Shown: positions 47,540 through 54,531, counted from the stretch's first letter. The stretch is 54,531 nucleotides of DNA from Bacillota bacterium (GCA_023436245.1 JAEZJZ010000108.1:1-54531); one strand, 5' to 3'. Made by a program: numbers and translations. The notes: a model not told the origin generated them from the letters alone.

Positions 47540-48307
47540 TCAACGTAGATGCGCCTCGAAGAAGGTGAACACCTTTTCCCAGGAGTCCATCGCCTGTTGC
47601 GGCCGGTAGCGGTCGGTGTGGTAGTACCAGAAGCCGTGTCCGGCGCCATCGTAGCGATGGAACTCGTATTCCTTCCCATGTTGCTGCAGCGCCGCCTCGT
47701 GTAGGTTGACCGCCTCAGGTGTAGGCGACTGATCGTCGTTGCCGAATATGCCCAGCACCGGGCAGCTCAGCTGCCCGGTGTAGTCGATGGGGGCGACAGG
47801 TCGGGCAGGCGTCAGCTGCTCTTTGGCGGCAACCACGCCGCCACCCCAACAGTCAACGGCCGCGTCGAAGCCGTTCACCTGACAAGCGGCCAGAAATGCA
47901 TGGCGACCGCCAGAGCACATGCCGATCACGCCAACCTTGCCGTTGGTATATGGCAGGCCCTTCAGGTATTGCAGCGCTCCTGCGCAGTCTCCCATCACAC
48001 TATCATCGGAAACGCCTCCGGCTTGGCGGGCAATGGCCGCCACTTCATCCGGCGTACCATGGCCGAACAGACTGTAGATGTCGGGGCAAACGGTCAGATA
48101 GCCATGGTGGGTGAAGCGACGGGCCGTTTCGCGGCAGAACTCGTCCCATCCGGGCATATGGGGAATCAAGACGATGCCTGGGAACGGGCCCTTGCCCAAG
48201 GGTCGTGAGAAGTAGGCGTGGATGCCATCGCCGCCGTGCCCATTGATGGTGATGGTCTCCGCCAGCATCCCTTCATACTCGTCTGTCCGGATTTTGTTCC
48301 ACATCAT
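47540..48307 (-). CDS. Dienelactone hydrolase-family protein
   Basis: A 255-residue alpha/beta hydrolase. The Cys nucleophile lies in GMCSGGRHA, as in carboxymethylenebutenolidase; the acid residue is in FGNDDQSPTPE and the His in GAGHGFWYY. Dienelactone hydrolases open lactone rings in aromatic degradation, but many family members act on other esters. No aromatic pathway is adjacent. ATG 48307 has GGGAGTG upstream. It shares a transcript with the radical SAM gene 9 bases downstream. Confidence 0.88.
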   Translation of the reverse strand: MMWNKIRTDEYEGMLAETITINGHGGDGIHAYFSRPLGKGPFPGIVLIPHMPGWDEFCRETARRFTHHGYLTVCPDIYSLFGHGTPDEVAAIARQAGGVSDDSVMGDCAGALQYLKGLPYTNGKVGVIGMCSGGRHAFLAACQVNGFDAAVDCWGGGVVAAKEQLTPARPVAPIDYTGQLSCPVLGIFGNDDQSPTPEAVNLHEAALQQHGKEYEFHRYDGAGHGFWYYHTDRYRPQQAMDSWEKVFTFFEAHLR

Positions 48308-48391
48308 AATCACTCCCAACAATCTGTGGTCAGCTGCACTAATTCCAGATCGCTTGCCAGCTTCCCTGCTTGTCGTGCCCGCAGGGTTCGA

Positions 48392-48462
48392 GATGCATGC
48401 GAGAGCGTTTAGAAAGTCCGGTCTCCCTAGTGTCGTAGCGCCACAGCATGCCGAGCCTCTAC
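48392..48462. repeat. GCATGC repeat element, shortened copy
   Basis: It contains GCATGCGAGAGCGTTTAGAAA (shared with 54.5 kb) and GTCGTAGCGCCACAGCATGC joined directly to CGAGCCTCTACGG. Compared with 17.57-17.62 kb, it lacks precisely the segment between the two GCATGC cores, as expected from a deletion between them. Confidence 0.75.
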
Positions 48463-48572
48463 GGAACGCAAACTGAACAGTCTCGTATGCGGTGGAATCC
48501 TCCGGAGATGGGTGGCAGAGATCGGCAAAGGGTGGGCCGGAAGTCTCCGGTCCACCCTTTGTGTAGTTGTGA

Positions 48573-48917
48573 TTAGCTCAAGGCCTCCCTAATCACGCTT
48601 GCTGGGATATTCGGAGCAAGCCTGGTTCTGGCCTCTAGCCGGTGCCGATGGTCGCGGTTCAGCGTAGTGCGAGCTTCAATCACATGATAGTGCATCCCCG
48701 TGTTCCCGCCCGGAATGCCGACGCCGGTGTAGCGCGAGACGGCATGGGCATGCAGACGGTCAAAGGTGGTCAGCGAACGGATGCGGTGCACATGGGTGCC
48801 GTTGTCCAGCACGACAGCCCGGTCGGAGATGGCGAGAATGAGGTGGCGATGATTGAGGCTCACAGTGGTGAAGCGGGCGAGACCGTGGGTGTGACCGGTC
48901 CGCAATCTGACTGCCAT
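48573..48917 (-). CDS. YmaF-like His-rich protein
   Basis: A 114-residue protein with paired His motifs spaced through its length: GHTHGL, NHRHLI, GTHVHRI, HAHAVS, MHYHVI and DHRHRL. This resembles the YmaF family of Bacillota, which has no known role but could bind metal. The start is ATG 48917, as AAGGAGGTGATTG just upstream is close to the ideal ribosome site. The open frame continues to 49283 but crosses a divergent promoter region. It is divergent from the flavodoxin/TetR operon. Confidence 0.75.
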   Translation of the reverse strand: MAVRLRTGHTHGLARFTTVSLNHRHLILAISDRAVVLDNGTHVHRIRSLTTFDRLHAHAVSRYTGVGIPGGNTGMHYHVIEARTTLNRDHRHRLEARTRLAPNIPASVIREALS

Positions 48918-49029
48918 CACAATCACCTCCTTACAGGACAACATATGAACAATCAAGGGAGGAGTGTGCATGGATAATCCTACTTTTTGCCTGTACAGAG
49001 TGTATGGGTCGATTTTTCTTGTTGACCCC

Positions 49030-49106
49030 TTTACAGTAGTCGGTGGTCGCAGTATACTAACAGCGTAAACGAGCTGAACATTGTTAATTGTACGTACGCT
49101 GTTCAG
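49030..49106 (+). promoter_or_regulatory. Promoter and probable TetR operator of the flavodoxin operon
   Basis: TTTACA (49030-49035), a 17-base spacer and TATACT (49053-49058) form the promoter. The inverted repeat CTGAACA (49074-49080) and TGTTCAG (49100-49106) lies in the 5' leader between transcription start and the ATG at 49129. A TetR gene is second in this operon. Confidence 0.65.
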
Positions 49107-49128
49107 GGGATGAGTTGGAGGGTAGCAG

Positions 49129-49593
49129 ATGAAGACACTGATTCTCTTTGCCACAAAGCATGGTTGTACCGAGCAGGCTGCTCGTGCCTTGGCGCAGCAC
49201 TTGGGGAACGCTGAACTGATCAATATTGCTGAGTGTACCCCGGACCTGGGCGCATATGACGATGTGATCATTGGCAGTTCCATCTATGTCGGGCAGATCA
49301 ACAAGGCCCTCAGCCAGTGGTTGAGCCAAAACACGGCAGCATTGCAGGAGAAGCGACTGGGGCTGTTCGTCTGTTGCGGGCAGGCCGAAAAAGCGATGGA
49401 ACAGCTCACGGCAGCATTCCCGGGTGAACTGGTGCAGGGTGCAGTGGCCAAGGGATATTTCGGTTACGATTTCACCCGGCTCAGCTTTGGGGAGAAGCTG
49501 ATCTGCAAAGCAATCGGTGCGCCCATCGGGAAAAGCGAATTGCGCACAGCGGAAATCGGCAGCTTTGCCGCGTCGTTTGCCCGCGAGGCCTGA
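49129..49593 (+). CDS. Flavodoxin-domain protein (HemG-like)
   Basis: A 154-residue flavodoxin-fold protein. The FMN phosphate loop is FATKHGCTEQAARAL (residues 7-21) with Thr9, and the second FMN-binding segment is IIGSSIYVGQINKAL. This pattern is that of the flavodoxin_5 group, which contains protoporphyrinogen oxidase HemG and menaquinone-linked relatives. No heme genes are nearby, so electron transfer in another setting is as likely. The gene leads an operon with a TetR regulator (2-base gap) and an FMN_bind protein. The ATG at 49129 has GGAGGGTAG upstream. Confidence 0.85.
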   Translation: MKTLILFATKHGCTEQAARALAQHLGNAELINIAECTPDLGAYDDVIIGSSIYVGQINKALSQWLSQNTAALQEKRLGLFVCCGQAEKAMEQLTAAFPGELVQGAVAKGYFGYDFTRLSFGEKLICKAIGAPIGKSELRTAEIGSFAASFAREA

Positions 49594-49595
49594 GC

Positions 49596-50213
49596 ATGGA
49601 CAAGAAGGCGCTGCAGCGAGAGCGTACCAGGCGCTATTTCATCGATGCGGCCAAGGAGATTGTGAAGACTCAAGGCCTGGAGCAGGTTTCGGCTCGCAAT
49701 GTCGCTGACCTGGCTGGCTATTCCTATGCCACCATCTACAACTACTTTGCCGATTTGAACGCTCTGCTCTGGTATGTGGCAGTCGATCTGATTGAGGAAA
49801 TGGCCGCCCGGCTGGGCGCCATCCCGCTGGAGGGCGACGATCCCGTTGAGTGGTTGAAGCAGGGTTATCGCGACTATGTTCGCTATTACCTGGAGTCCCC
49901 GGCAGTGTTTCGGTTCCTATTCCATTCGCAGATTGGCGCACCTCCGCCGGAAGTAGCCCCGCTGTTGGAACTGAACCAAATCGGCTCGAAGCAGGTGCGA
50001 GTGCTGCAGGAGTTCGTGGCTCGCGAGATGCTCGCAGCCGATGATGTTCCGCTCGTGGCACAGACGCTGGTCGCCATCGTGCACGGATTGCTGTTGATGT
50101 GTTTCGCCAGTTCGCCGCGGATAACGGAGCCTGAAATGTTTACAGCTCTGGACTTGGAGATTGACTTTGTGCTGCAGCGGTTGGTTGCTGCGGGTGCAGT
50201 CAGAGAGAACTAG
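49596..50213 (+). CDS. TetR-family regulator
   Basis: A 205-residue regulator with the TetR N-terminal HTH (about 8-55; YFIDAAKEIVKTQGLEQVSARNVAD, then YSYATIYNYFADLNALLWY) and a variable helical ligand domain. It is encoded between the flavodoxin and FMN-binding genes and probably binds the CTGAACA inverted repeat ahead of the operon. The start at ATG 49596 is 2 bases after the upstream stop. The ligand is unknown. Confidence 0.92.
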   Translation: MDKKALQRERTRRYFIDAAKEIVKTQGLEQVSARNVADLAGYSYATIYNYFADLNALLWYVAVDLIEEMAARLGAIPLEGDDPVEWLKQGYRDYVRYYLESPAVFRFLFHSQIGAPPPEVAPLLELNQIGSKQVRVLQEFVAREMLAADDVPLVAQTLVAIVHGLLLMCFASSPRITEPEMFTALDLEIDFVLQRLVAAGAVREN

Positions 50214-50227
50214 GAGGCGTGAGTAAG

Positions 50228-50614
50228 ATGCGTAAGCGGATTTTTCTCGGTCTGGCCCTGGTGTTGGTTGTGATGATTGTGGTGACTGCGGTGTCGCGCT
50301 ATCAGGACATTGGTGATCTCAGACGTCTGCAGATCACGGACATCGACTTGACGAATGTGGCTGATGGCGTTTACACGGGGGCTTATGGCAAGGAGGTGCT
50401 CTTCGCCAAGCTGCAGGTGACCGTGGCTGCAGGCCAGATTGCGGACATTCAGGTGCTGGAGCCGAGCAATGGTCTGGGCAAAGCGGCCAACCAGATGATC
50501 TCCTCTGTGCTTTCAGCCCAGTCGCTACAGGTGGACATCGTCACCGGAGCTTCGGCCACCAGCAAGCTGGTGCTGCGCACGGTGGAAGAGGCTCTGCGTC
50601 AGGGGCTGCGCTAG
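50228..50614 (+). CDS. Membrane-anchored FMN-binding domain protein
   Basis: A 128-residue protein with an N-terminal transmembrane anchor (IFLGLALVLVVMIVVTAV) and an FMN_bind domain outside the membrane. VTGASATS near the end fits the flavinylation pattern (S/T)-G-A-(S/T)-x-(S/T), in which ApbE links FMN to a Thr or Ser; ApbE is not in the window. DGVYTGAYG at the start of the domain is also typical. Likely role: extracytoplasmic electron transfer, perhaps with the operon's flavodoxin. ATG 50228 is 10 bases from GGAGG; GTG 50219 is too close to it. Confidence 0.85.
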   Translation: MRKRIFLGLALVLVVMIVVTAVSRYQDIGDLRRLQITDIDLTNVADGVYTGAYGKEVLFAKLQVTVAAGQIADIQVLEPSNGLGKAANQMISSVLSAQSLQVDIVTGASATSKLVLRTVEEALRQGLR

Positions 50615-50842
50615 TAGGGCGTCAAGTCTAGGACAGAGGAGAAACAAACGGGGCAGACGCGCCGGATGTCGGACGCGGCTGCCCTTAACTTATTCCCTGG
50701 TGACCACCACGCCATGTGCTGTATAATCCTGCCAGTTAGCGCGCAATTAGTTAAGATAATAACCAAGTTAAAAGGGGATGCAGTCGCTCGTGGCGAATGA
50801 TCTTCCGAGGACGGAAGAACAGCCTAGTAGAGCGTCAAGTCT
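50611..50842. repeat. 19-bp direct repeat flanking a 213-bp segment
   Basis: CTAGTAGGGCGTCAAGTCT (50611-50629) recurs with one change at 50824-50842. The first copy overlaps the FMN-binding gene's stop codon. Between them lie a terminator (50651-50684) and a TATAAT-type promoter (50722-50727). The arrangement looks like a small duplication or insertion. Confidence 0.7.
50651..50690 (+). terminator. Intrinsic terminator of the flavodoxin operon
   Basis: GGGCAG (50651-50656) pairs with CTGCCC (50679-50684) around a CGCG/CGCG inner stem, followed by TTAACTTATT. Confidence 0.82.
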
Positions 50843-50896
50843 TAAGCTACAGACTGCAGCGCTTCTTGATACTTAGCCAAGAATGAGACTTGATGC
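50832..50896 (+). ncRNA. Candidate structured RNA or stem-loop element
   Basis: An 11-bp stem (GCGTCAAGTCT at 50832-50842 with AGACTTGATGC at 50886-50896) encloses a second stem TTCTTG/CAAGAA (50863-50868 with 50878-50883). It is preceded by a CTTCCG/CGGAAG hairpin near 50807-50824. It lies in the 348-base gap before the helical-repeat gene, downstream of a TATAAT box at 50722-50727. It may be a 5' leader element or a mobile palindromic repeat. Confidence 0.4.
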
Positions 50897-50962
50897 CGCA
50901 TGGCTGACAGAGGACTGACCAAGACCGTCGCGCTACACTCGACCATAGTCAGGAGGATTACA

Positions 50963-51565
50963 GTGTTCGACACACAGCACAAAGCTGAAGATCAGGCGCA
51001 ACAGACGCCCATGATGGAGCAGAGCGGAGTCCCTGTCCCCGTGCGGCGACTGTTGCAACAGTATCGCTATCACTTGGATGCCTTGCAGGAGCTGACCGAG
51101 TTTCTGGGCGCCGACGCTGTGTCCGAGTTCGGCGAAGCTTTGTACGCACTGGCAAATTTCGTCCGCCCGGTGCCGGCAGGAGCTGCGGGTGAGTTAGGTC
51201 AAAAAGAGGCAGCTGGTGCGCCGCGTGAACTGTTGGAGCAGGATCGGCCTGAGATTCAGGCAATGATTCAGTCGGTGCTGCAGAACCCGGATTCCATTCG
51301 TCGAATGAGTAATCTGCCCGAGGTGGTGCTGATGGCGGCTGTGGATCGCATGGGTACATCCATCCGCCACATTCCAAATCCTTCCGAAGCCGTGCAGATG
51401 ACCGCCGTCAAGCGCAATCCTTGGGCAATCAAACGCATCAAGCGTCCGACGGAGAAGGTTATCGCCTATGCGTTGGAGAAGGCGCCGGAGCTGAGGCGCT
51501 ACTTCGATCGCATCAGCCGAACCAAGCAGAGCCGTCGGAGTGAGTTACCAGACGACAGGGAATAG
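50963..51565 (+). CDS. Protein with three 22-residue helical repeats, function unknown
   Basis: A 200-residue protein. The N-terminal half is helical and polar. Residues 108-174 hold three tandem repeats of about 22 residues with the pattern (N)P-x-x-I-(R/K)-x-(M/I)-x-x-P-(S/T)-E-x-V-x-x-x-A-(V/L): SIRRMSNLPEVVLMAAVDR, SIRHIPNPSEAVQMTAVKR and AIKRIKRPTEKVIAYALEK. The layout recalls DUF4116-type or other short alpha-repeat proteins. Basic C-terminal tail. I choose GTG 50963 because AGGAGG precedes it by 6-7 bases; the frame is open from 50900. Confidence 0.68.
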   Translation: MFDTQHKAEDQAQQTPMMEQSGVPVPVRRLLQQYRYHLDALQELTEFLGADAVSEFGEALYALANFVRPVPAGAAGELGQKEAAGAPRELLEQDRPEIQAMIQSVLQNPDSIRRMSNLPEVVLMAAVDRMGTSIRHIPNPSEAVQMTAVKRNPWAIKRIKRPTEKVIAYALEKAPELRRYFDRISRTKQSRRSELPDDRE

Positions 51566-51578
51566 ACGTGAAGCTGCT

Positions 51579-51622
51579 GGCGATCCATGAGCATGAGGAC
51601 ATGCTCATGGATCGCCTTTTTT
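51579..51622 (+). terminator. Strong intrinsic terminator
   Basis: A perfect 17-bp stem (51579-51595 with 51600-51616) with an AGGA loop is followed by TTTTTTG, 13 bases after the helical-repeat gene. Confidence 0.95.
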
Positions 51623-51710
51623 GTTGCATAATCCCTGCCCTGTCGCTGACTATTCAGCGGTTCAAGGGGGAAACTTCATCATGGAACCACACCAAAAGGA
51701 GGACGATTCG

Positions 51711-51917
51711 ATGCACAACAGCCGCTTGGCAGCACACGAAACCTTGGACCTGCACGAACTGATCGGCCTAAAGAATGTTTGCGCAGCGAAAGCTGCCACC
51801 ATGATGGGGATGGTCTCTGACCCCCAGTTGCGTAGCTTCTTGCAGCAGGACCTGCAGACGGCTACCCAGCACGCCCATCAGATTCAGAGCTTGCTTGGGA
51901 ACGGAGGTAGGTACTAA
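51711..51917 (+). CDS. Small CotF-related spore-coat-like protein
   Basis: A 68-residue helical protein of the kind annotated as spore coat protein in Bacillota: AAHETLDLHELIGLKNVCAAKAATM followed by DPQLRSFLQQDLQTATQHAHQIQSLL, a short ferritin-like two-helix unit. ATG 51711 has AAAAGGAGG 8 bases upstream; an in-frame ATG at 51681 also has a G-rich site and would add 10 residues. The stop overlaps the next start (TAATG), so it is cotranslated with the second CotF-like gene. Confidence 0.8.
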   Translation: MHNSRLAAHETLDLHELIGLKNVCAAKAATMMGMVSDPQLRSFLQQDLQTATQHAHQIQSLLGNGGRY

Positions 51918-52240
51918 TGCACCAGACCAACAACAGTATGTTCAACCCCATGACCAGTTCGCCCATGAATGACCAAGTGATCGCCGCCGACTTGCTGAAC
52001 AGCGTCAAGGCGGGCATCAAGACTACCGCCTCGGCATTGACCGAGACCGCCACTCAGGAAGTACACCGCATGCTGGAGCAACAACTGCAGCAGGGATTGC
52101 GTTTCCACGAGCAGTTGACTCAGTACATGATGCACAAGGAATGGTACAAGCCCTACGATGTTCCGCAGATGATCCAGGGCGACCTGCAGCAGACCCAACA
52201 GTTGCAGCAGTCTCTGCACCAGACTGGTCAGTACAGGTAG
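51917..52240 (+). CDS. CotF-family spore-coat-like protein
   Basis: A 107-residue, Gln/Met-rich protein of the CotF type. Two helices (DQVIAADLLNSVKAGIKTTASALTE and EVHRMLEQQLQQGLRFHEQLTQYMM) are followed by the conserved WYKPYDVPQMIQGDLQQTQQL segment. CotF-like proteins are made in pairs late in sporulation and lie in the coat. Their presence is the best sign that the organism forms spores. The ATG overlaps the upstream stop. Confidence 0.85.
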   Translation: MHQTNNSMFNPMTSSPMNDQVIAADLLNSVKAGIKTTASALTETATQEVHRMLEQQLQQGLRFHEQLTQYMMHKEWYKPYDVPQMIQGDLQQTQQLQQSLHQTGQYR

Positions 52241-52245
52241 GACAC

Positions 52246-52275
52246 AAACGGGGTGCCGGTCGGCACCCCGTTTGC
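52246..52275 (+). terminator. Intrinsic terminator of the CotF-like pair
   Basis: A 12-bp perfect stem (52246-52257 with 52262-52273) with a GGTC loop. The right arm itself ends in TTT. Confidence 0.88.
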
Positions 52276-52480
52276 ATACGTCACATGACAGGCTCACGTC
52301 GCCAGTTGTTCCGCCAACCGGGGCGACTATGTTACTTAAGAGCGCAGTCATCGTAGTAGTAAGCTTCTCCACCTGATTGGCTTGTGGCCATTGGCGTGGT
52401 AAATTAACAGTGGGTAGATCTTTGTCCGATCTAGTTCTTGACCATTAAGGAAGCAAGAAAGCTTGAAAGGGGGGTGTGGG

Positions 52481-54337
52481 TTGCAGGAGGTTTTTGAAAA
52501 GCGAATGAACCATGTCAGCCTGATCATTACCTTCCTGGCCATCGTCCTGATCGGTCGGCTTGGCTACATGCAGATCATTCGGGGCGCTTATTACGAGGCG
52601 AGAGCTGAACAAAACAGCAGCCGACAGTTGGTGATCAATGCCCCTCGTGGCGATATCGCCACCACCGATGGTGCTTTGTTGGCGACCAGCCGCCCAGCCT
52701 ATGTCGTCTCCTGGATGGTGCCCTCGGCGGAAGGCGAGCGGGACAAGACGATCAAGCTGCTCAGTCAGTTGCTCGCTGCTTATGAAGTCACAGAGGAGCA
52801 GATTCGCACCCAAATCGCAGACACCGCCTGGCGTCGCTACCAGCCGATTCGGCTGGCGGTGGACATCGATGAAGAGACGGTGCAGGCGATCGACGAACGA
52901 CGCATGGAGCTGTCTGGGGTGACTGTGGAACGGCAAGCTGTGCGATCTTACCCGTTGGGCAATATGGCCAGCTACTTGATCGGCGGTCTCGGCGCGATAA
53001 CCCAAAACACGGTTGACCTCTACCGAAATGCCGGTTACAGAATGGATGCCAGCGTGGGCATCTTCGGTCTGGAGAAGACGTACGAGTTGGTTGACTCGAA
53101 GTACACGCTGCGTGGGATAGACGGCTATCGCCAGGTTGAGGTGGACCACTTCAATCGTTTGGTGGCCGATTTGGGAGAGACTCCGGCCACAAAGGGCAAC
53201 GATTTGATCCTGACTGTGGACTCTCGCGTGCAAGGTGCGGCCGAACAGGCCTTGACTGACACCATCACCAAACTAAACGACCGTGACAGTCGCTATCCGC
53301 AGAAGCCGACCAAGGGTGCGGCCGTTGTGCTGAACGTCAAAACTGGCGCAATTCTGGCCTGGGCTGCTTATCCCACCTTTGATGAAGCGAACTGGCCCAA
53401 GTCAGATTACCTCTGGACCTCCAACATTCCACTTAATGCCTATCCGGTGGGGTCGACCTTCAAGCCGATGACACTGATGGCCGGGTTGCTGGAGGGGGTC
53501 GTTAAGCCGAACGAGGTGATTGACGATCCCGGCTATTACCAGGTGGGCGGCACAAAGAAGTGGGACTACAACCGTAGCGGCTACGGTCGGGTCAATCTGG
53601 TGCAGAGCCTGAAGATGTCCGTCAATGTTGTCTACTACAACATTGCCCAACGGCTGATCAACACCTACGGCACCAGCGGCGCGATGGACGCGATCGGAGC
53701 GGTGGCGAAGATGTTTGGTTTTGACCAGGAGGTGCCGATCGACTTTGCGCCGGGGTACCTGCGTGCGCCGGGGATAGTGCCATCAGGCGAAAACTTCAAG
53801 CGCGTCCACGGCTACACACCCTATCCTGGTGAGGTATGGGACGTCTCCATCGGCCAAGGCATCGTGGAGTTCACCCCGCTGCAAATGGCGACCTACACCT
53901 CCATGCTGGCCAACGGCGGTTATCGTTATCAGCCGTATGTGGTGCAGGAAATCACGAGTCCCACTGGCAAAGTGAACTGGGAAGCTGAACCCAAACTGCT
54001 CGACAAAGTGGAGCTTGATCCGGTGGCGTTGCAGGTCATTCGGGACGGGATGCATGAAGTTACCCTGCCGGCCAACGGATCTCCCGGTAACGGCTCTGCC
54101 TTCTACGCGTTCACCTATGACCCGGTGATGCGCGACGGCAAGAAAGTGGAAGTGGCGGGCAAGACCGGGACGGCGGAAGTGGGACGAATGACCCCGCACA
54201 GCTGGTTCATCAGCTACGCGCCGTTTGAGGACCCGGAAATCGCCTTGGCTGTGTTTGTGGAACACGGGCGTACCGGTGCTGCCGGAGCCGTGCCTGTAGC
54301 TCATGCCATCTATAAGGCATATTTTGAAGGTAGATAA
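52481..54337 (+). CDS. Penicillin-binding protein 2 type transpeptidase
   Basis: A 618-residue class B PBP of the PBP2/MrdA (elongation) type. One N-terminal membrane anchor (VSLIITFLAIVLIGRLGYM) is followed by the pedestal domain (RGDIATTDGALLATSRPAYVV) and a transpeptidase domain. The active-site motifs are STFK (325-328), SVN (379-381) and KTGT (560-563). It makes peptide cross-links in side-wall peptidoglycan. No rodA or mreBCD genes are adjacent, so it might instead be a sporulation or secondary PBP; nearby CotF genes are compatible with that. TTG 52481 is preferred, as AAAGGGGGG lies at 52466-52474. Confidence 0.9.
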   Translation: MQEVFEKRMNHVSLIITFLAIVLIGRLGYMQIIRGAYYEARAEQNSSRQLVINAPRGDIATTDGALLATSRPAYVVSWMVPSAEGERDKTIKLLSQLLAAYEVTEEQIRTQIADTAWRRYQPIRLAVDIDEETVQAIDERRMELSGVTVERQAVRSYPLGNMASYLIGGLGAITQNTVDLYRNAGYRMDASVGIFGLEKTYELVDSKYTLRGIDGYRQVEVDHFNRLVADLGETPATKGNDLILTVDSRVQGAAEQALTDTITKLNDRDSRYPQKPTKGAAVVLNVKTGAILAWAAYPTFDEANWPKSDYLWTSNIPLNAYPVGSTFKPMTLMAGLLEGVVKPNEVIDDPGYYQVGGTKKWDYNRSGYGRVNLVQSLKMSVNVVYYNIAQRLINTYGTSGAMDAIGAVAKMFGFDQEVPIDFAPGYLRAPGIVPSGENFKRVHGYTPYPGEVWDVSIGQGIVEFTPLQMATYTSMLANGGYRYQPYVVQEITSPTGKVNWEAEPKLLDKVELDPVALQVIRDGMHEVTLPANGSPGNGSAFYAFTYDPVMRDGKKVEVAGKTGTAEVGRMTPHSWFISYAPFEDPEIALAVFVEHGRTGAAGAVPVAHAIYKAYFEGR

Positions 54338-54360
54338 TCCGCCAAGTAGGAGTTTTTGGG

Positions 54361-54395
54361 GCCAGGTGGGAGACGACTCGCACCTGGCTCTTTGC
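54361..54395 (+). terminator. Intrinsic terminator of the PBP gene
   Basis: GCCAGGTG (54361-54368) pairs with CACCTGGC (54381-54388), followed by TCTTTGC. It begins 24 bases after the stop codon. Confidence 0.82.
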
Positions 54396-54400
54396 TTACC

Positions 54401-54531
54401 CAGCATGCGAGAGCGCTGAAGAGCTCACTTCCTTGAGGCCGCAACACCACAGCATGCGAGAGCGTGTAGAAAGTCGCCTTTCTCCCTGCCGTAGACCCCG
54501 CAGCATGCTGCGGGGCAGGGATCGGCTCGGC
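54401..54531. repeat. GCATGC repeat element, cut by the window end
   Basis: It contains GCATGCGAGAGCG twice (about 54404 and 54452) and the palindrome CCCCGCAGCATGCTGCGGGG (about 54497-54516), followed by GGATCGGCTCGGC. The last part matches the order seen at 17.57-17.61 kb, and TGTAGAAAGTC is shared with 48.4 kb. Confidence 0.75.

Noticed and set aside
1..54531. tRNA, rRNA, intact transposase, integrase, phage or toxin-antitoxin genes
   Set aside because: Looked for by motif across both strands; none was found that could be supported.

Overview
The window looks like chromosomal DNA of a spore-forming Bacillota (Firmicute) with fairly high G+C. The evidence is two small CotF-like spore-coat genes near the right end, a T-box leader, consensus sigma-A type promoters, strong purine-rich Shine-Dalgarno sites, frequent GTG/TTG starts, and UppP and PBP2 of ordinary bacterial type. 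I see no rRNA, tRNA, CRISPR array, intact insertion sequence or phage gene. The first 37 bases are a C-rich low-complexity run that looks like a contig end. Species cannot be named from the sequence.

Layout, left to right. 0.1-4.2 kb: isochorismatase-type hydrolase, beta-propeller lactonase, LigB-type dioxygenase (minus) and an SH3/transmembrane protein. 4.3-7.2 kb: a probable small RNA (minus), then a three-gene ABC-2 exporter. 7.5-10.2 kb: the TldE/TldD peptidase pair (minus). 10.4-16.3 kb: WYL regulator, VOC protein, DUF401 membrane protein, truncated alanine racemase, and a class III aminotransferase with an EamA transporter. 16.4-22.2 kb: serine hydrolase, MocR regulator, a YtrA-type GntR/ABC operon and UppP. 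22.2-24.0 kb: an operon of a PadR regulator with a Cys/His-rich N-terminus, a Cys/His-rich small protein and a permease split into two genes. 24.1-30.8 kb: calcium-loop protein, GNAT protein, ArsR-type regulator with MFS pump, and MarR-GNAT fusion with a membrane protein. 30.9-34.5 kb: HExxH protein, APH(3')-type kinase, and an MFS pump behind a leader ORF and intrinsic terminator. 34.5-38.1 kb: AraC regulator, Nudix hydrolase, nitroreductase, small membrane proteins and an MFS pseudogene, all minus. 38.3-40.2 kb: T-box leader and an archaeal-type threonyl-tRNA synthetase-like gene without an editing domain. 40.4-44.6 kb: MMPL transporter, exported partner and MarR regulator. 44.6-48.9 kb: GGDEF/HD-GYP protein, radical SAM SPASM maturase, dienelactone hydrolase and YmaF-like protein. 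49.1-54.3 kb: flavodoxin, TetR and FMN-binding protein operon, a helical-repeat protein, CotF-like genes and PBP2.

The region is rich in small units of one regulator plus one transporter (GntR/ABC, PadR/split permease, ArsR/MFS, MarR-GNAT/membrane protein, MarR/MMPL), many with a near-consensus promoter and an overlapping inverted repeat. Three dispersed intergenic repeat families occur: GCATGC-centred palindromes, a 55-bp element with an ATTCAAAGTGAATAAT core, and a TGTCATTCTGA-type inverted repeat. The most notable loci are the PadR/Cys-His/split-permease operon, the attenuator before the MFS gene at 33 kb, and the T-box-controlled ThrRS-like gene.
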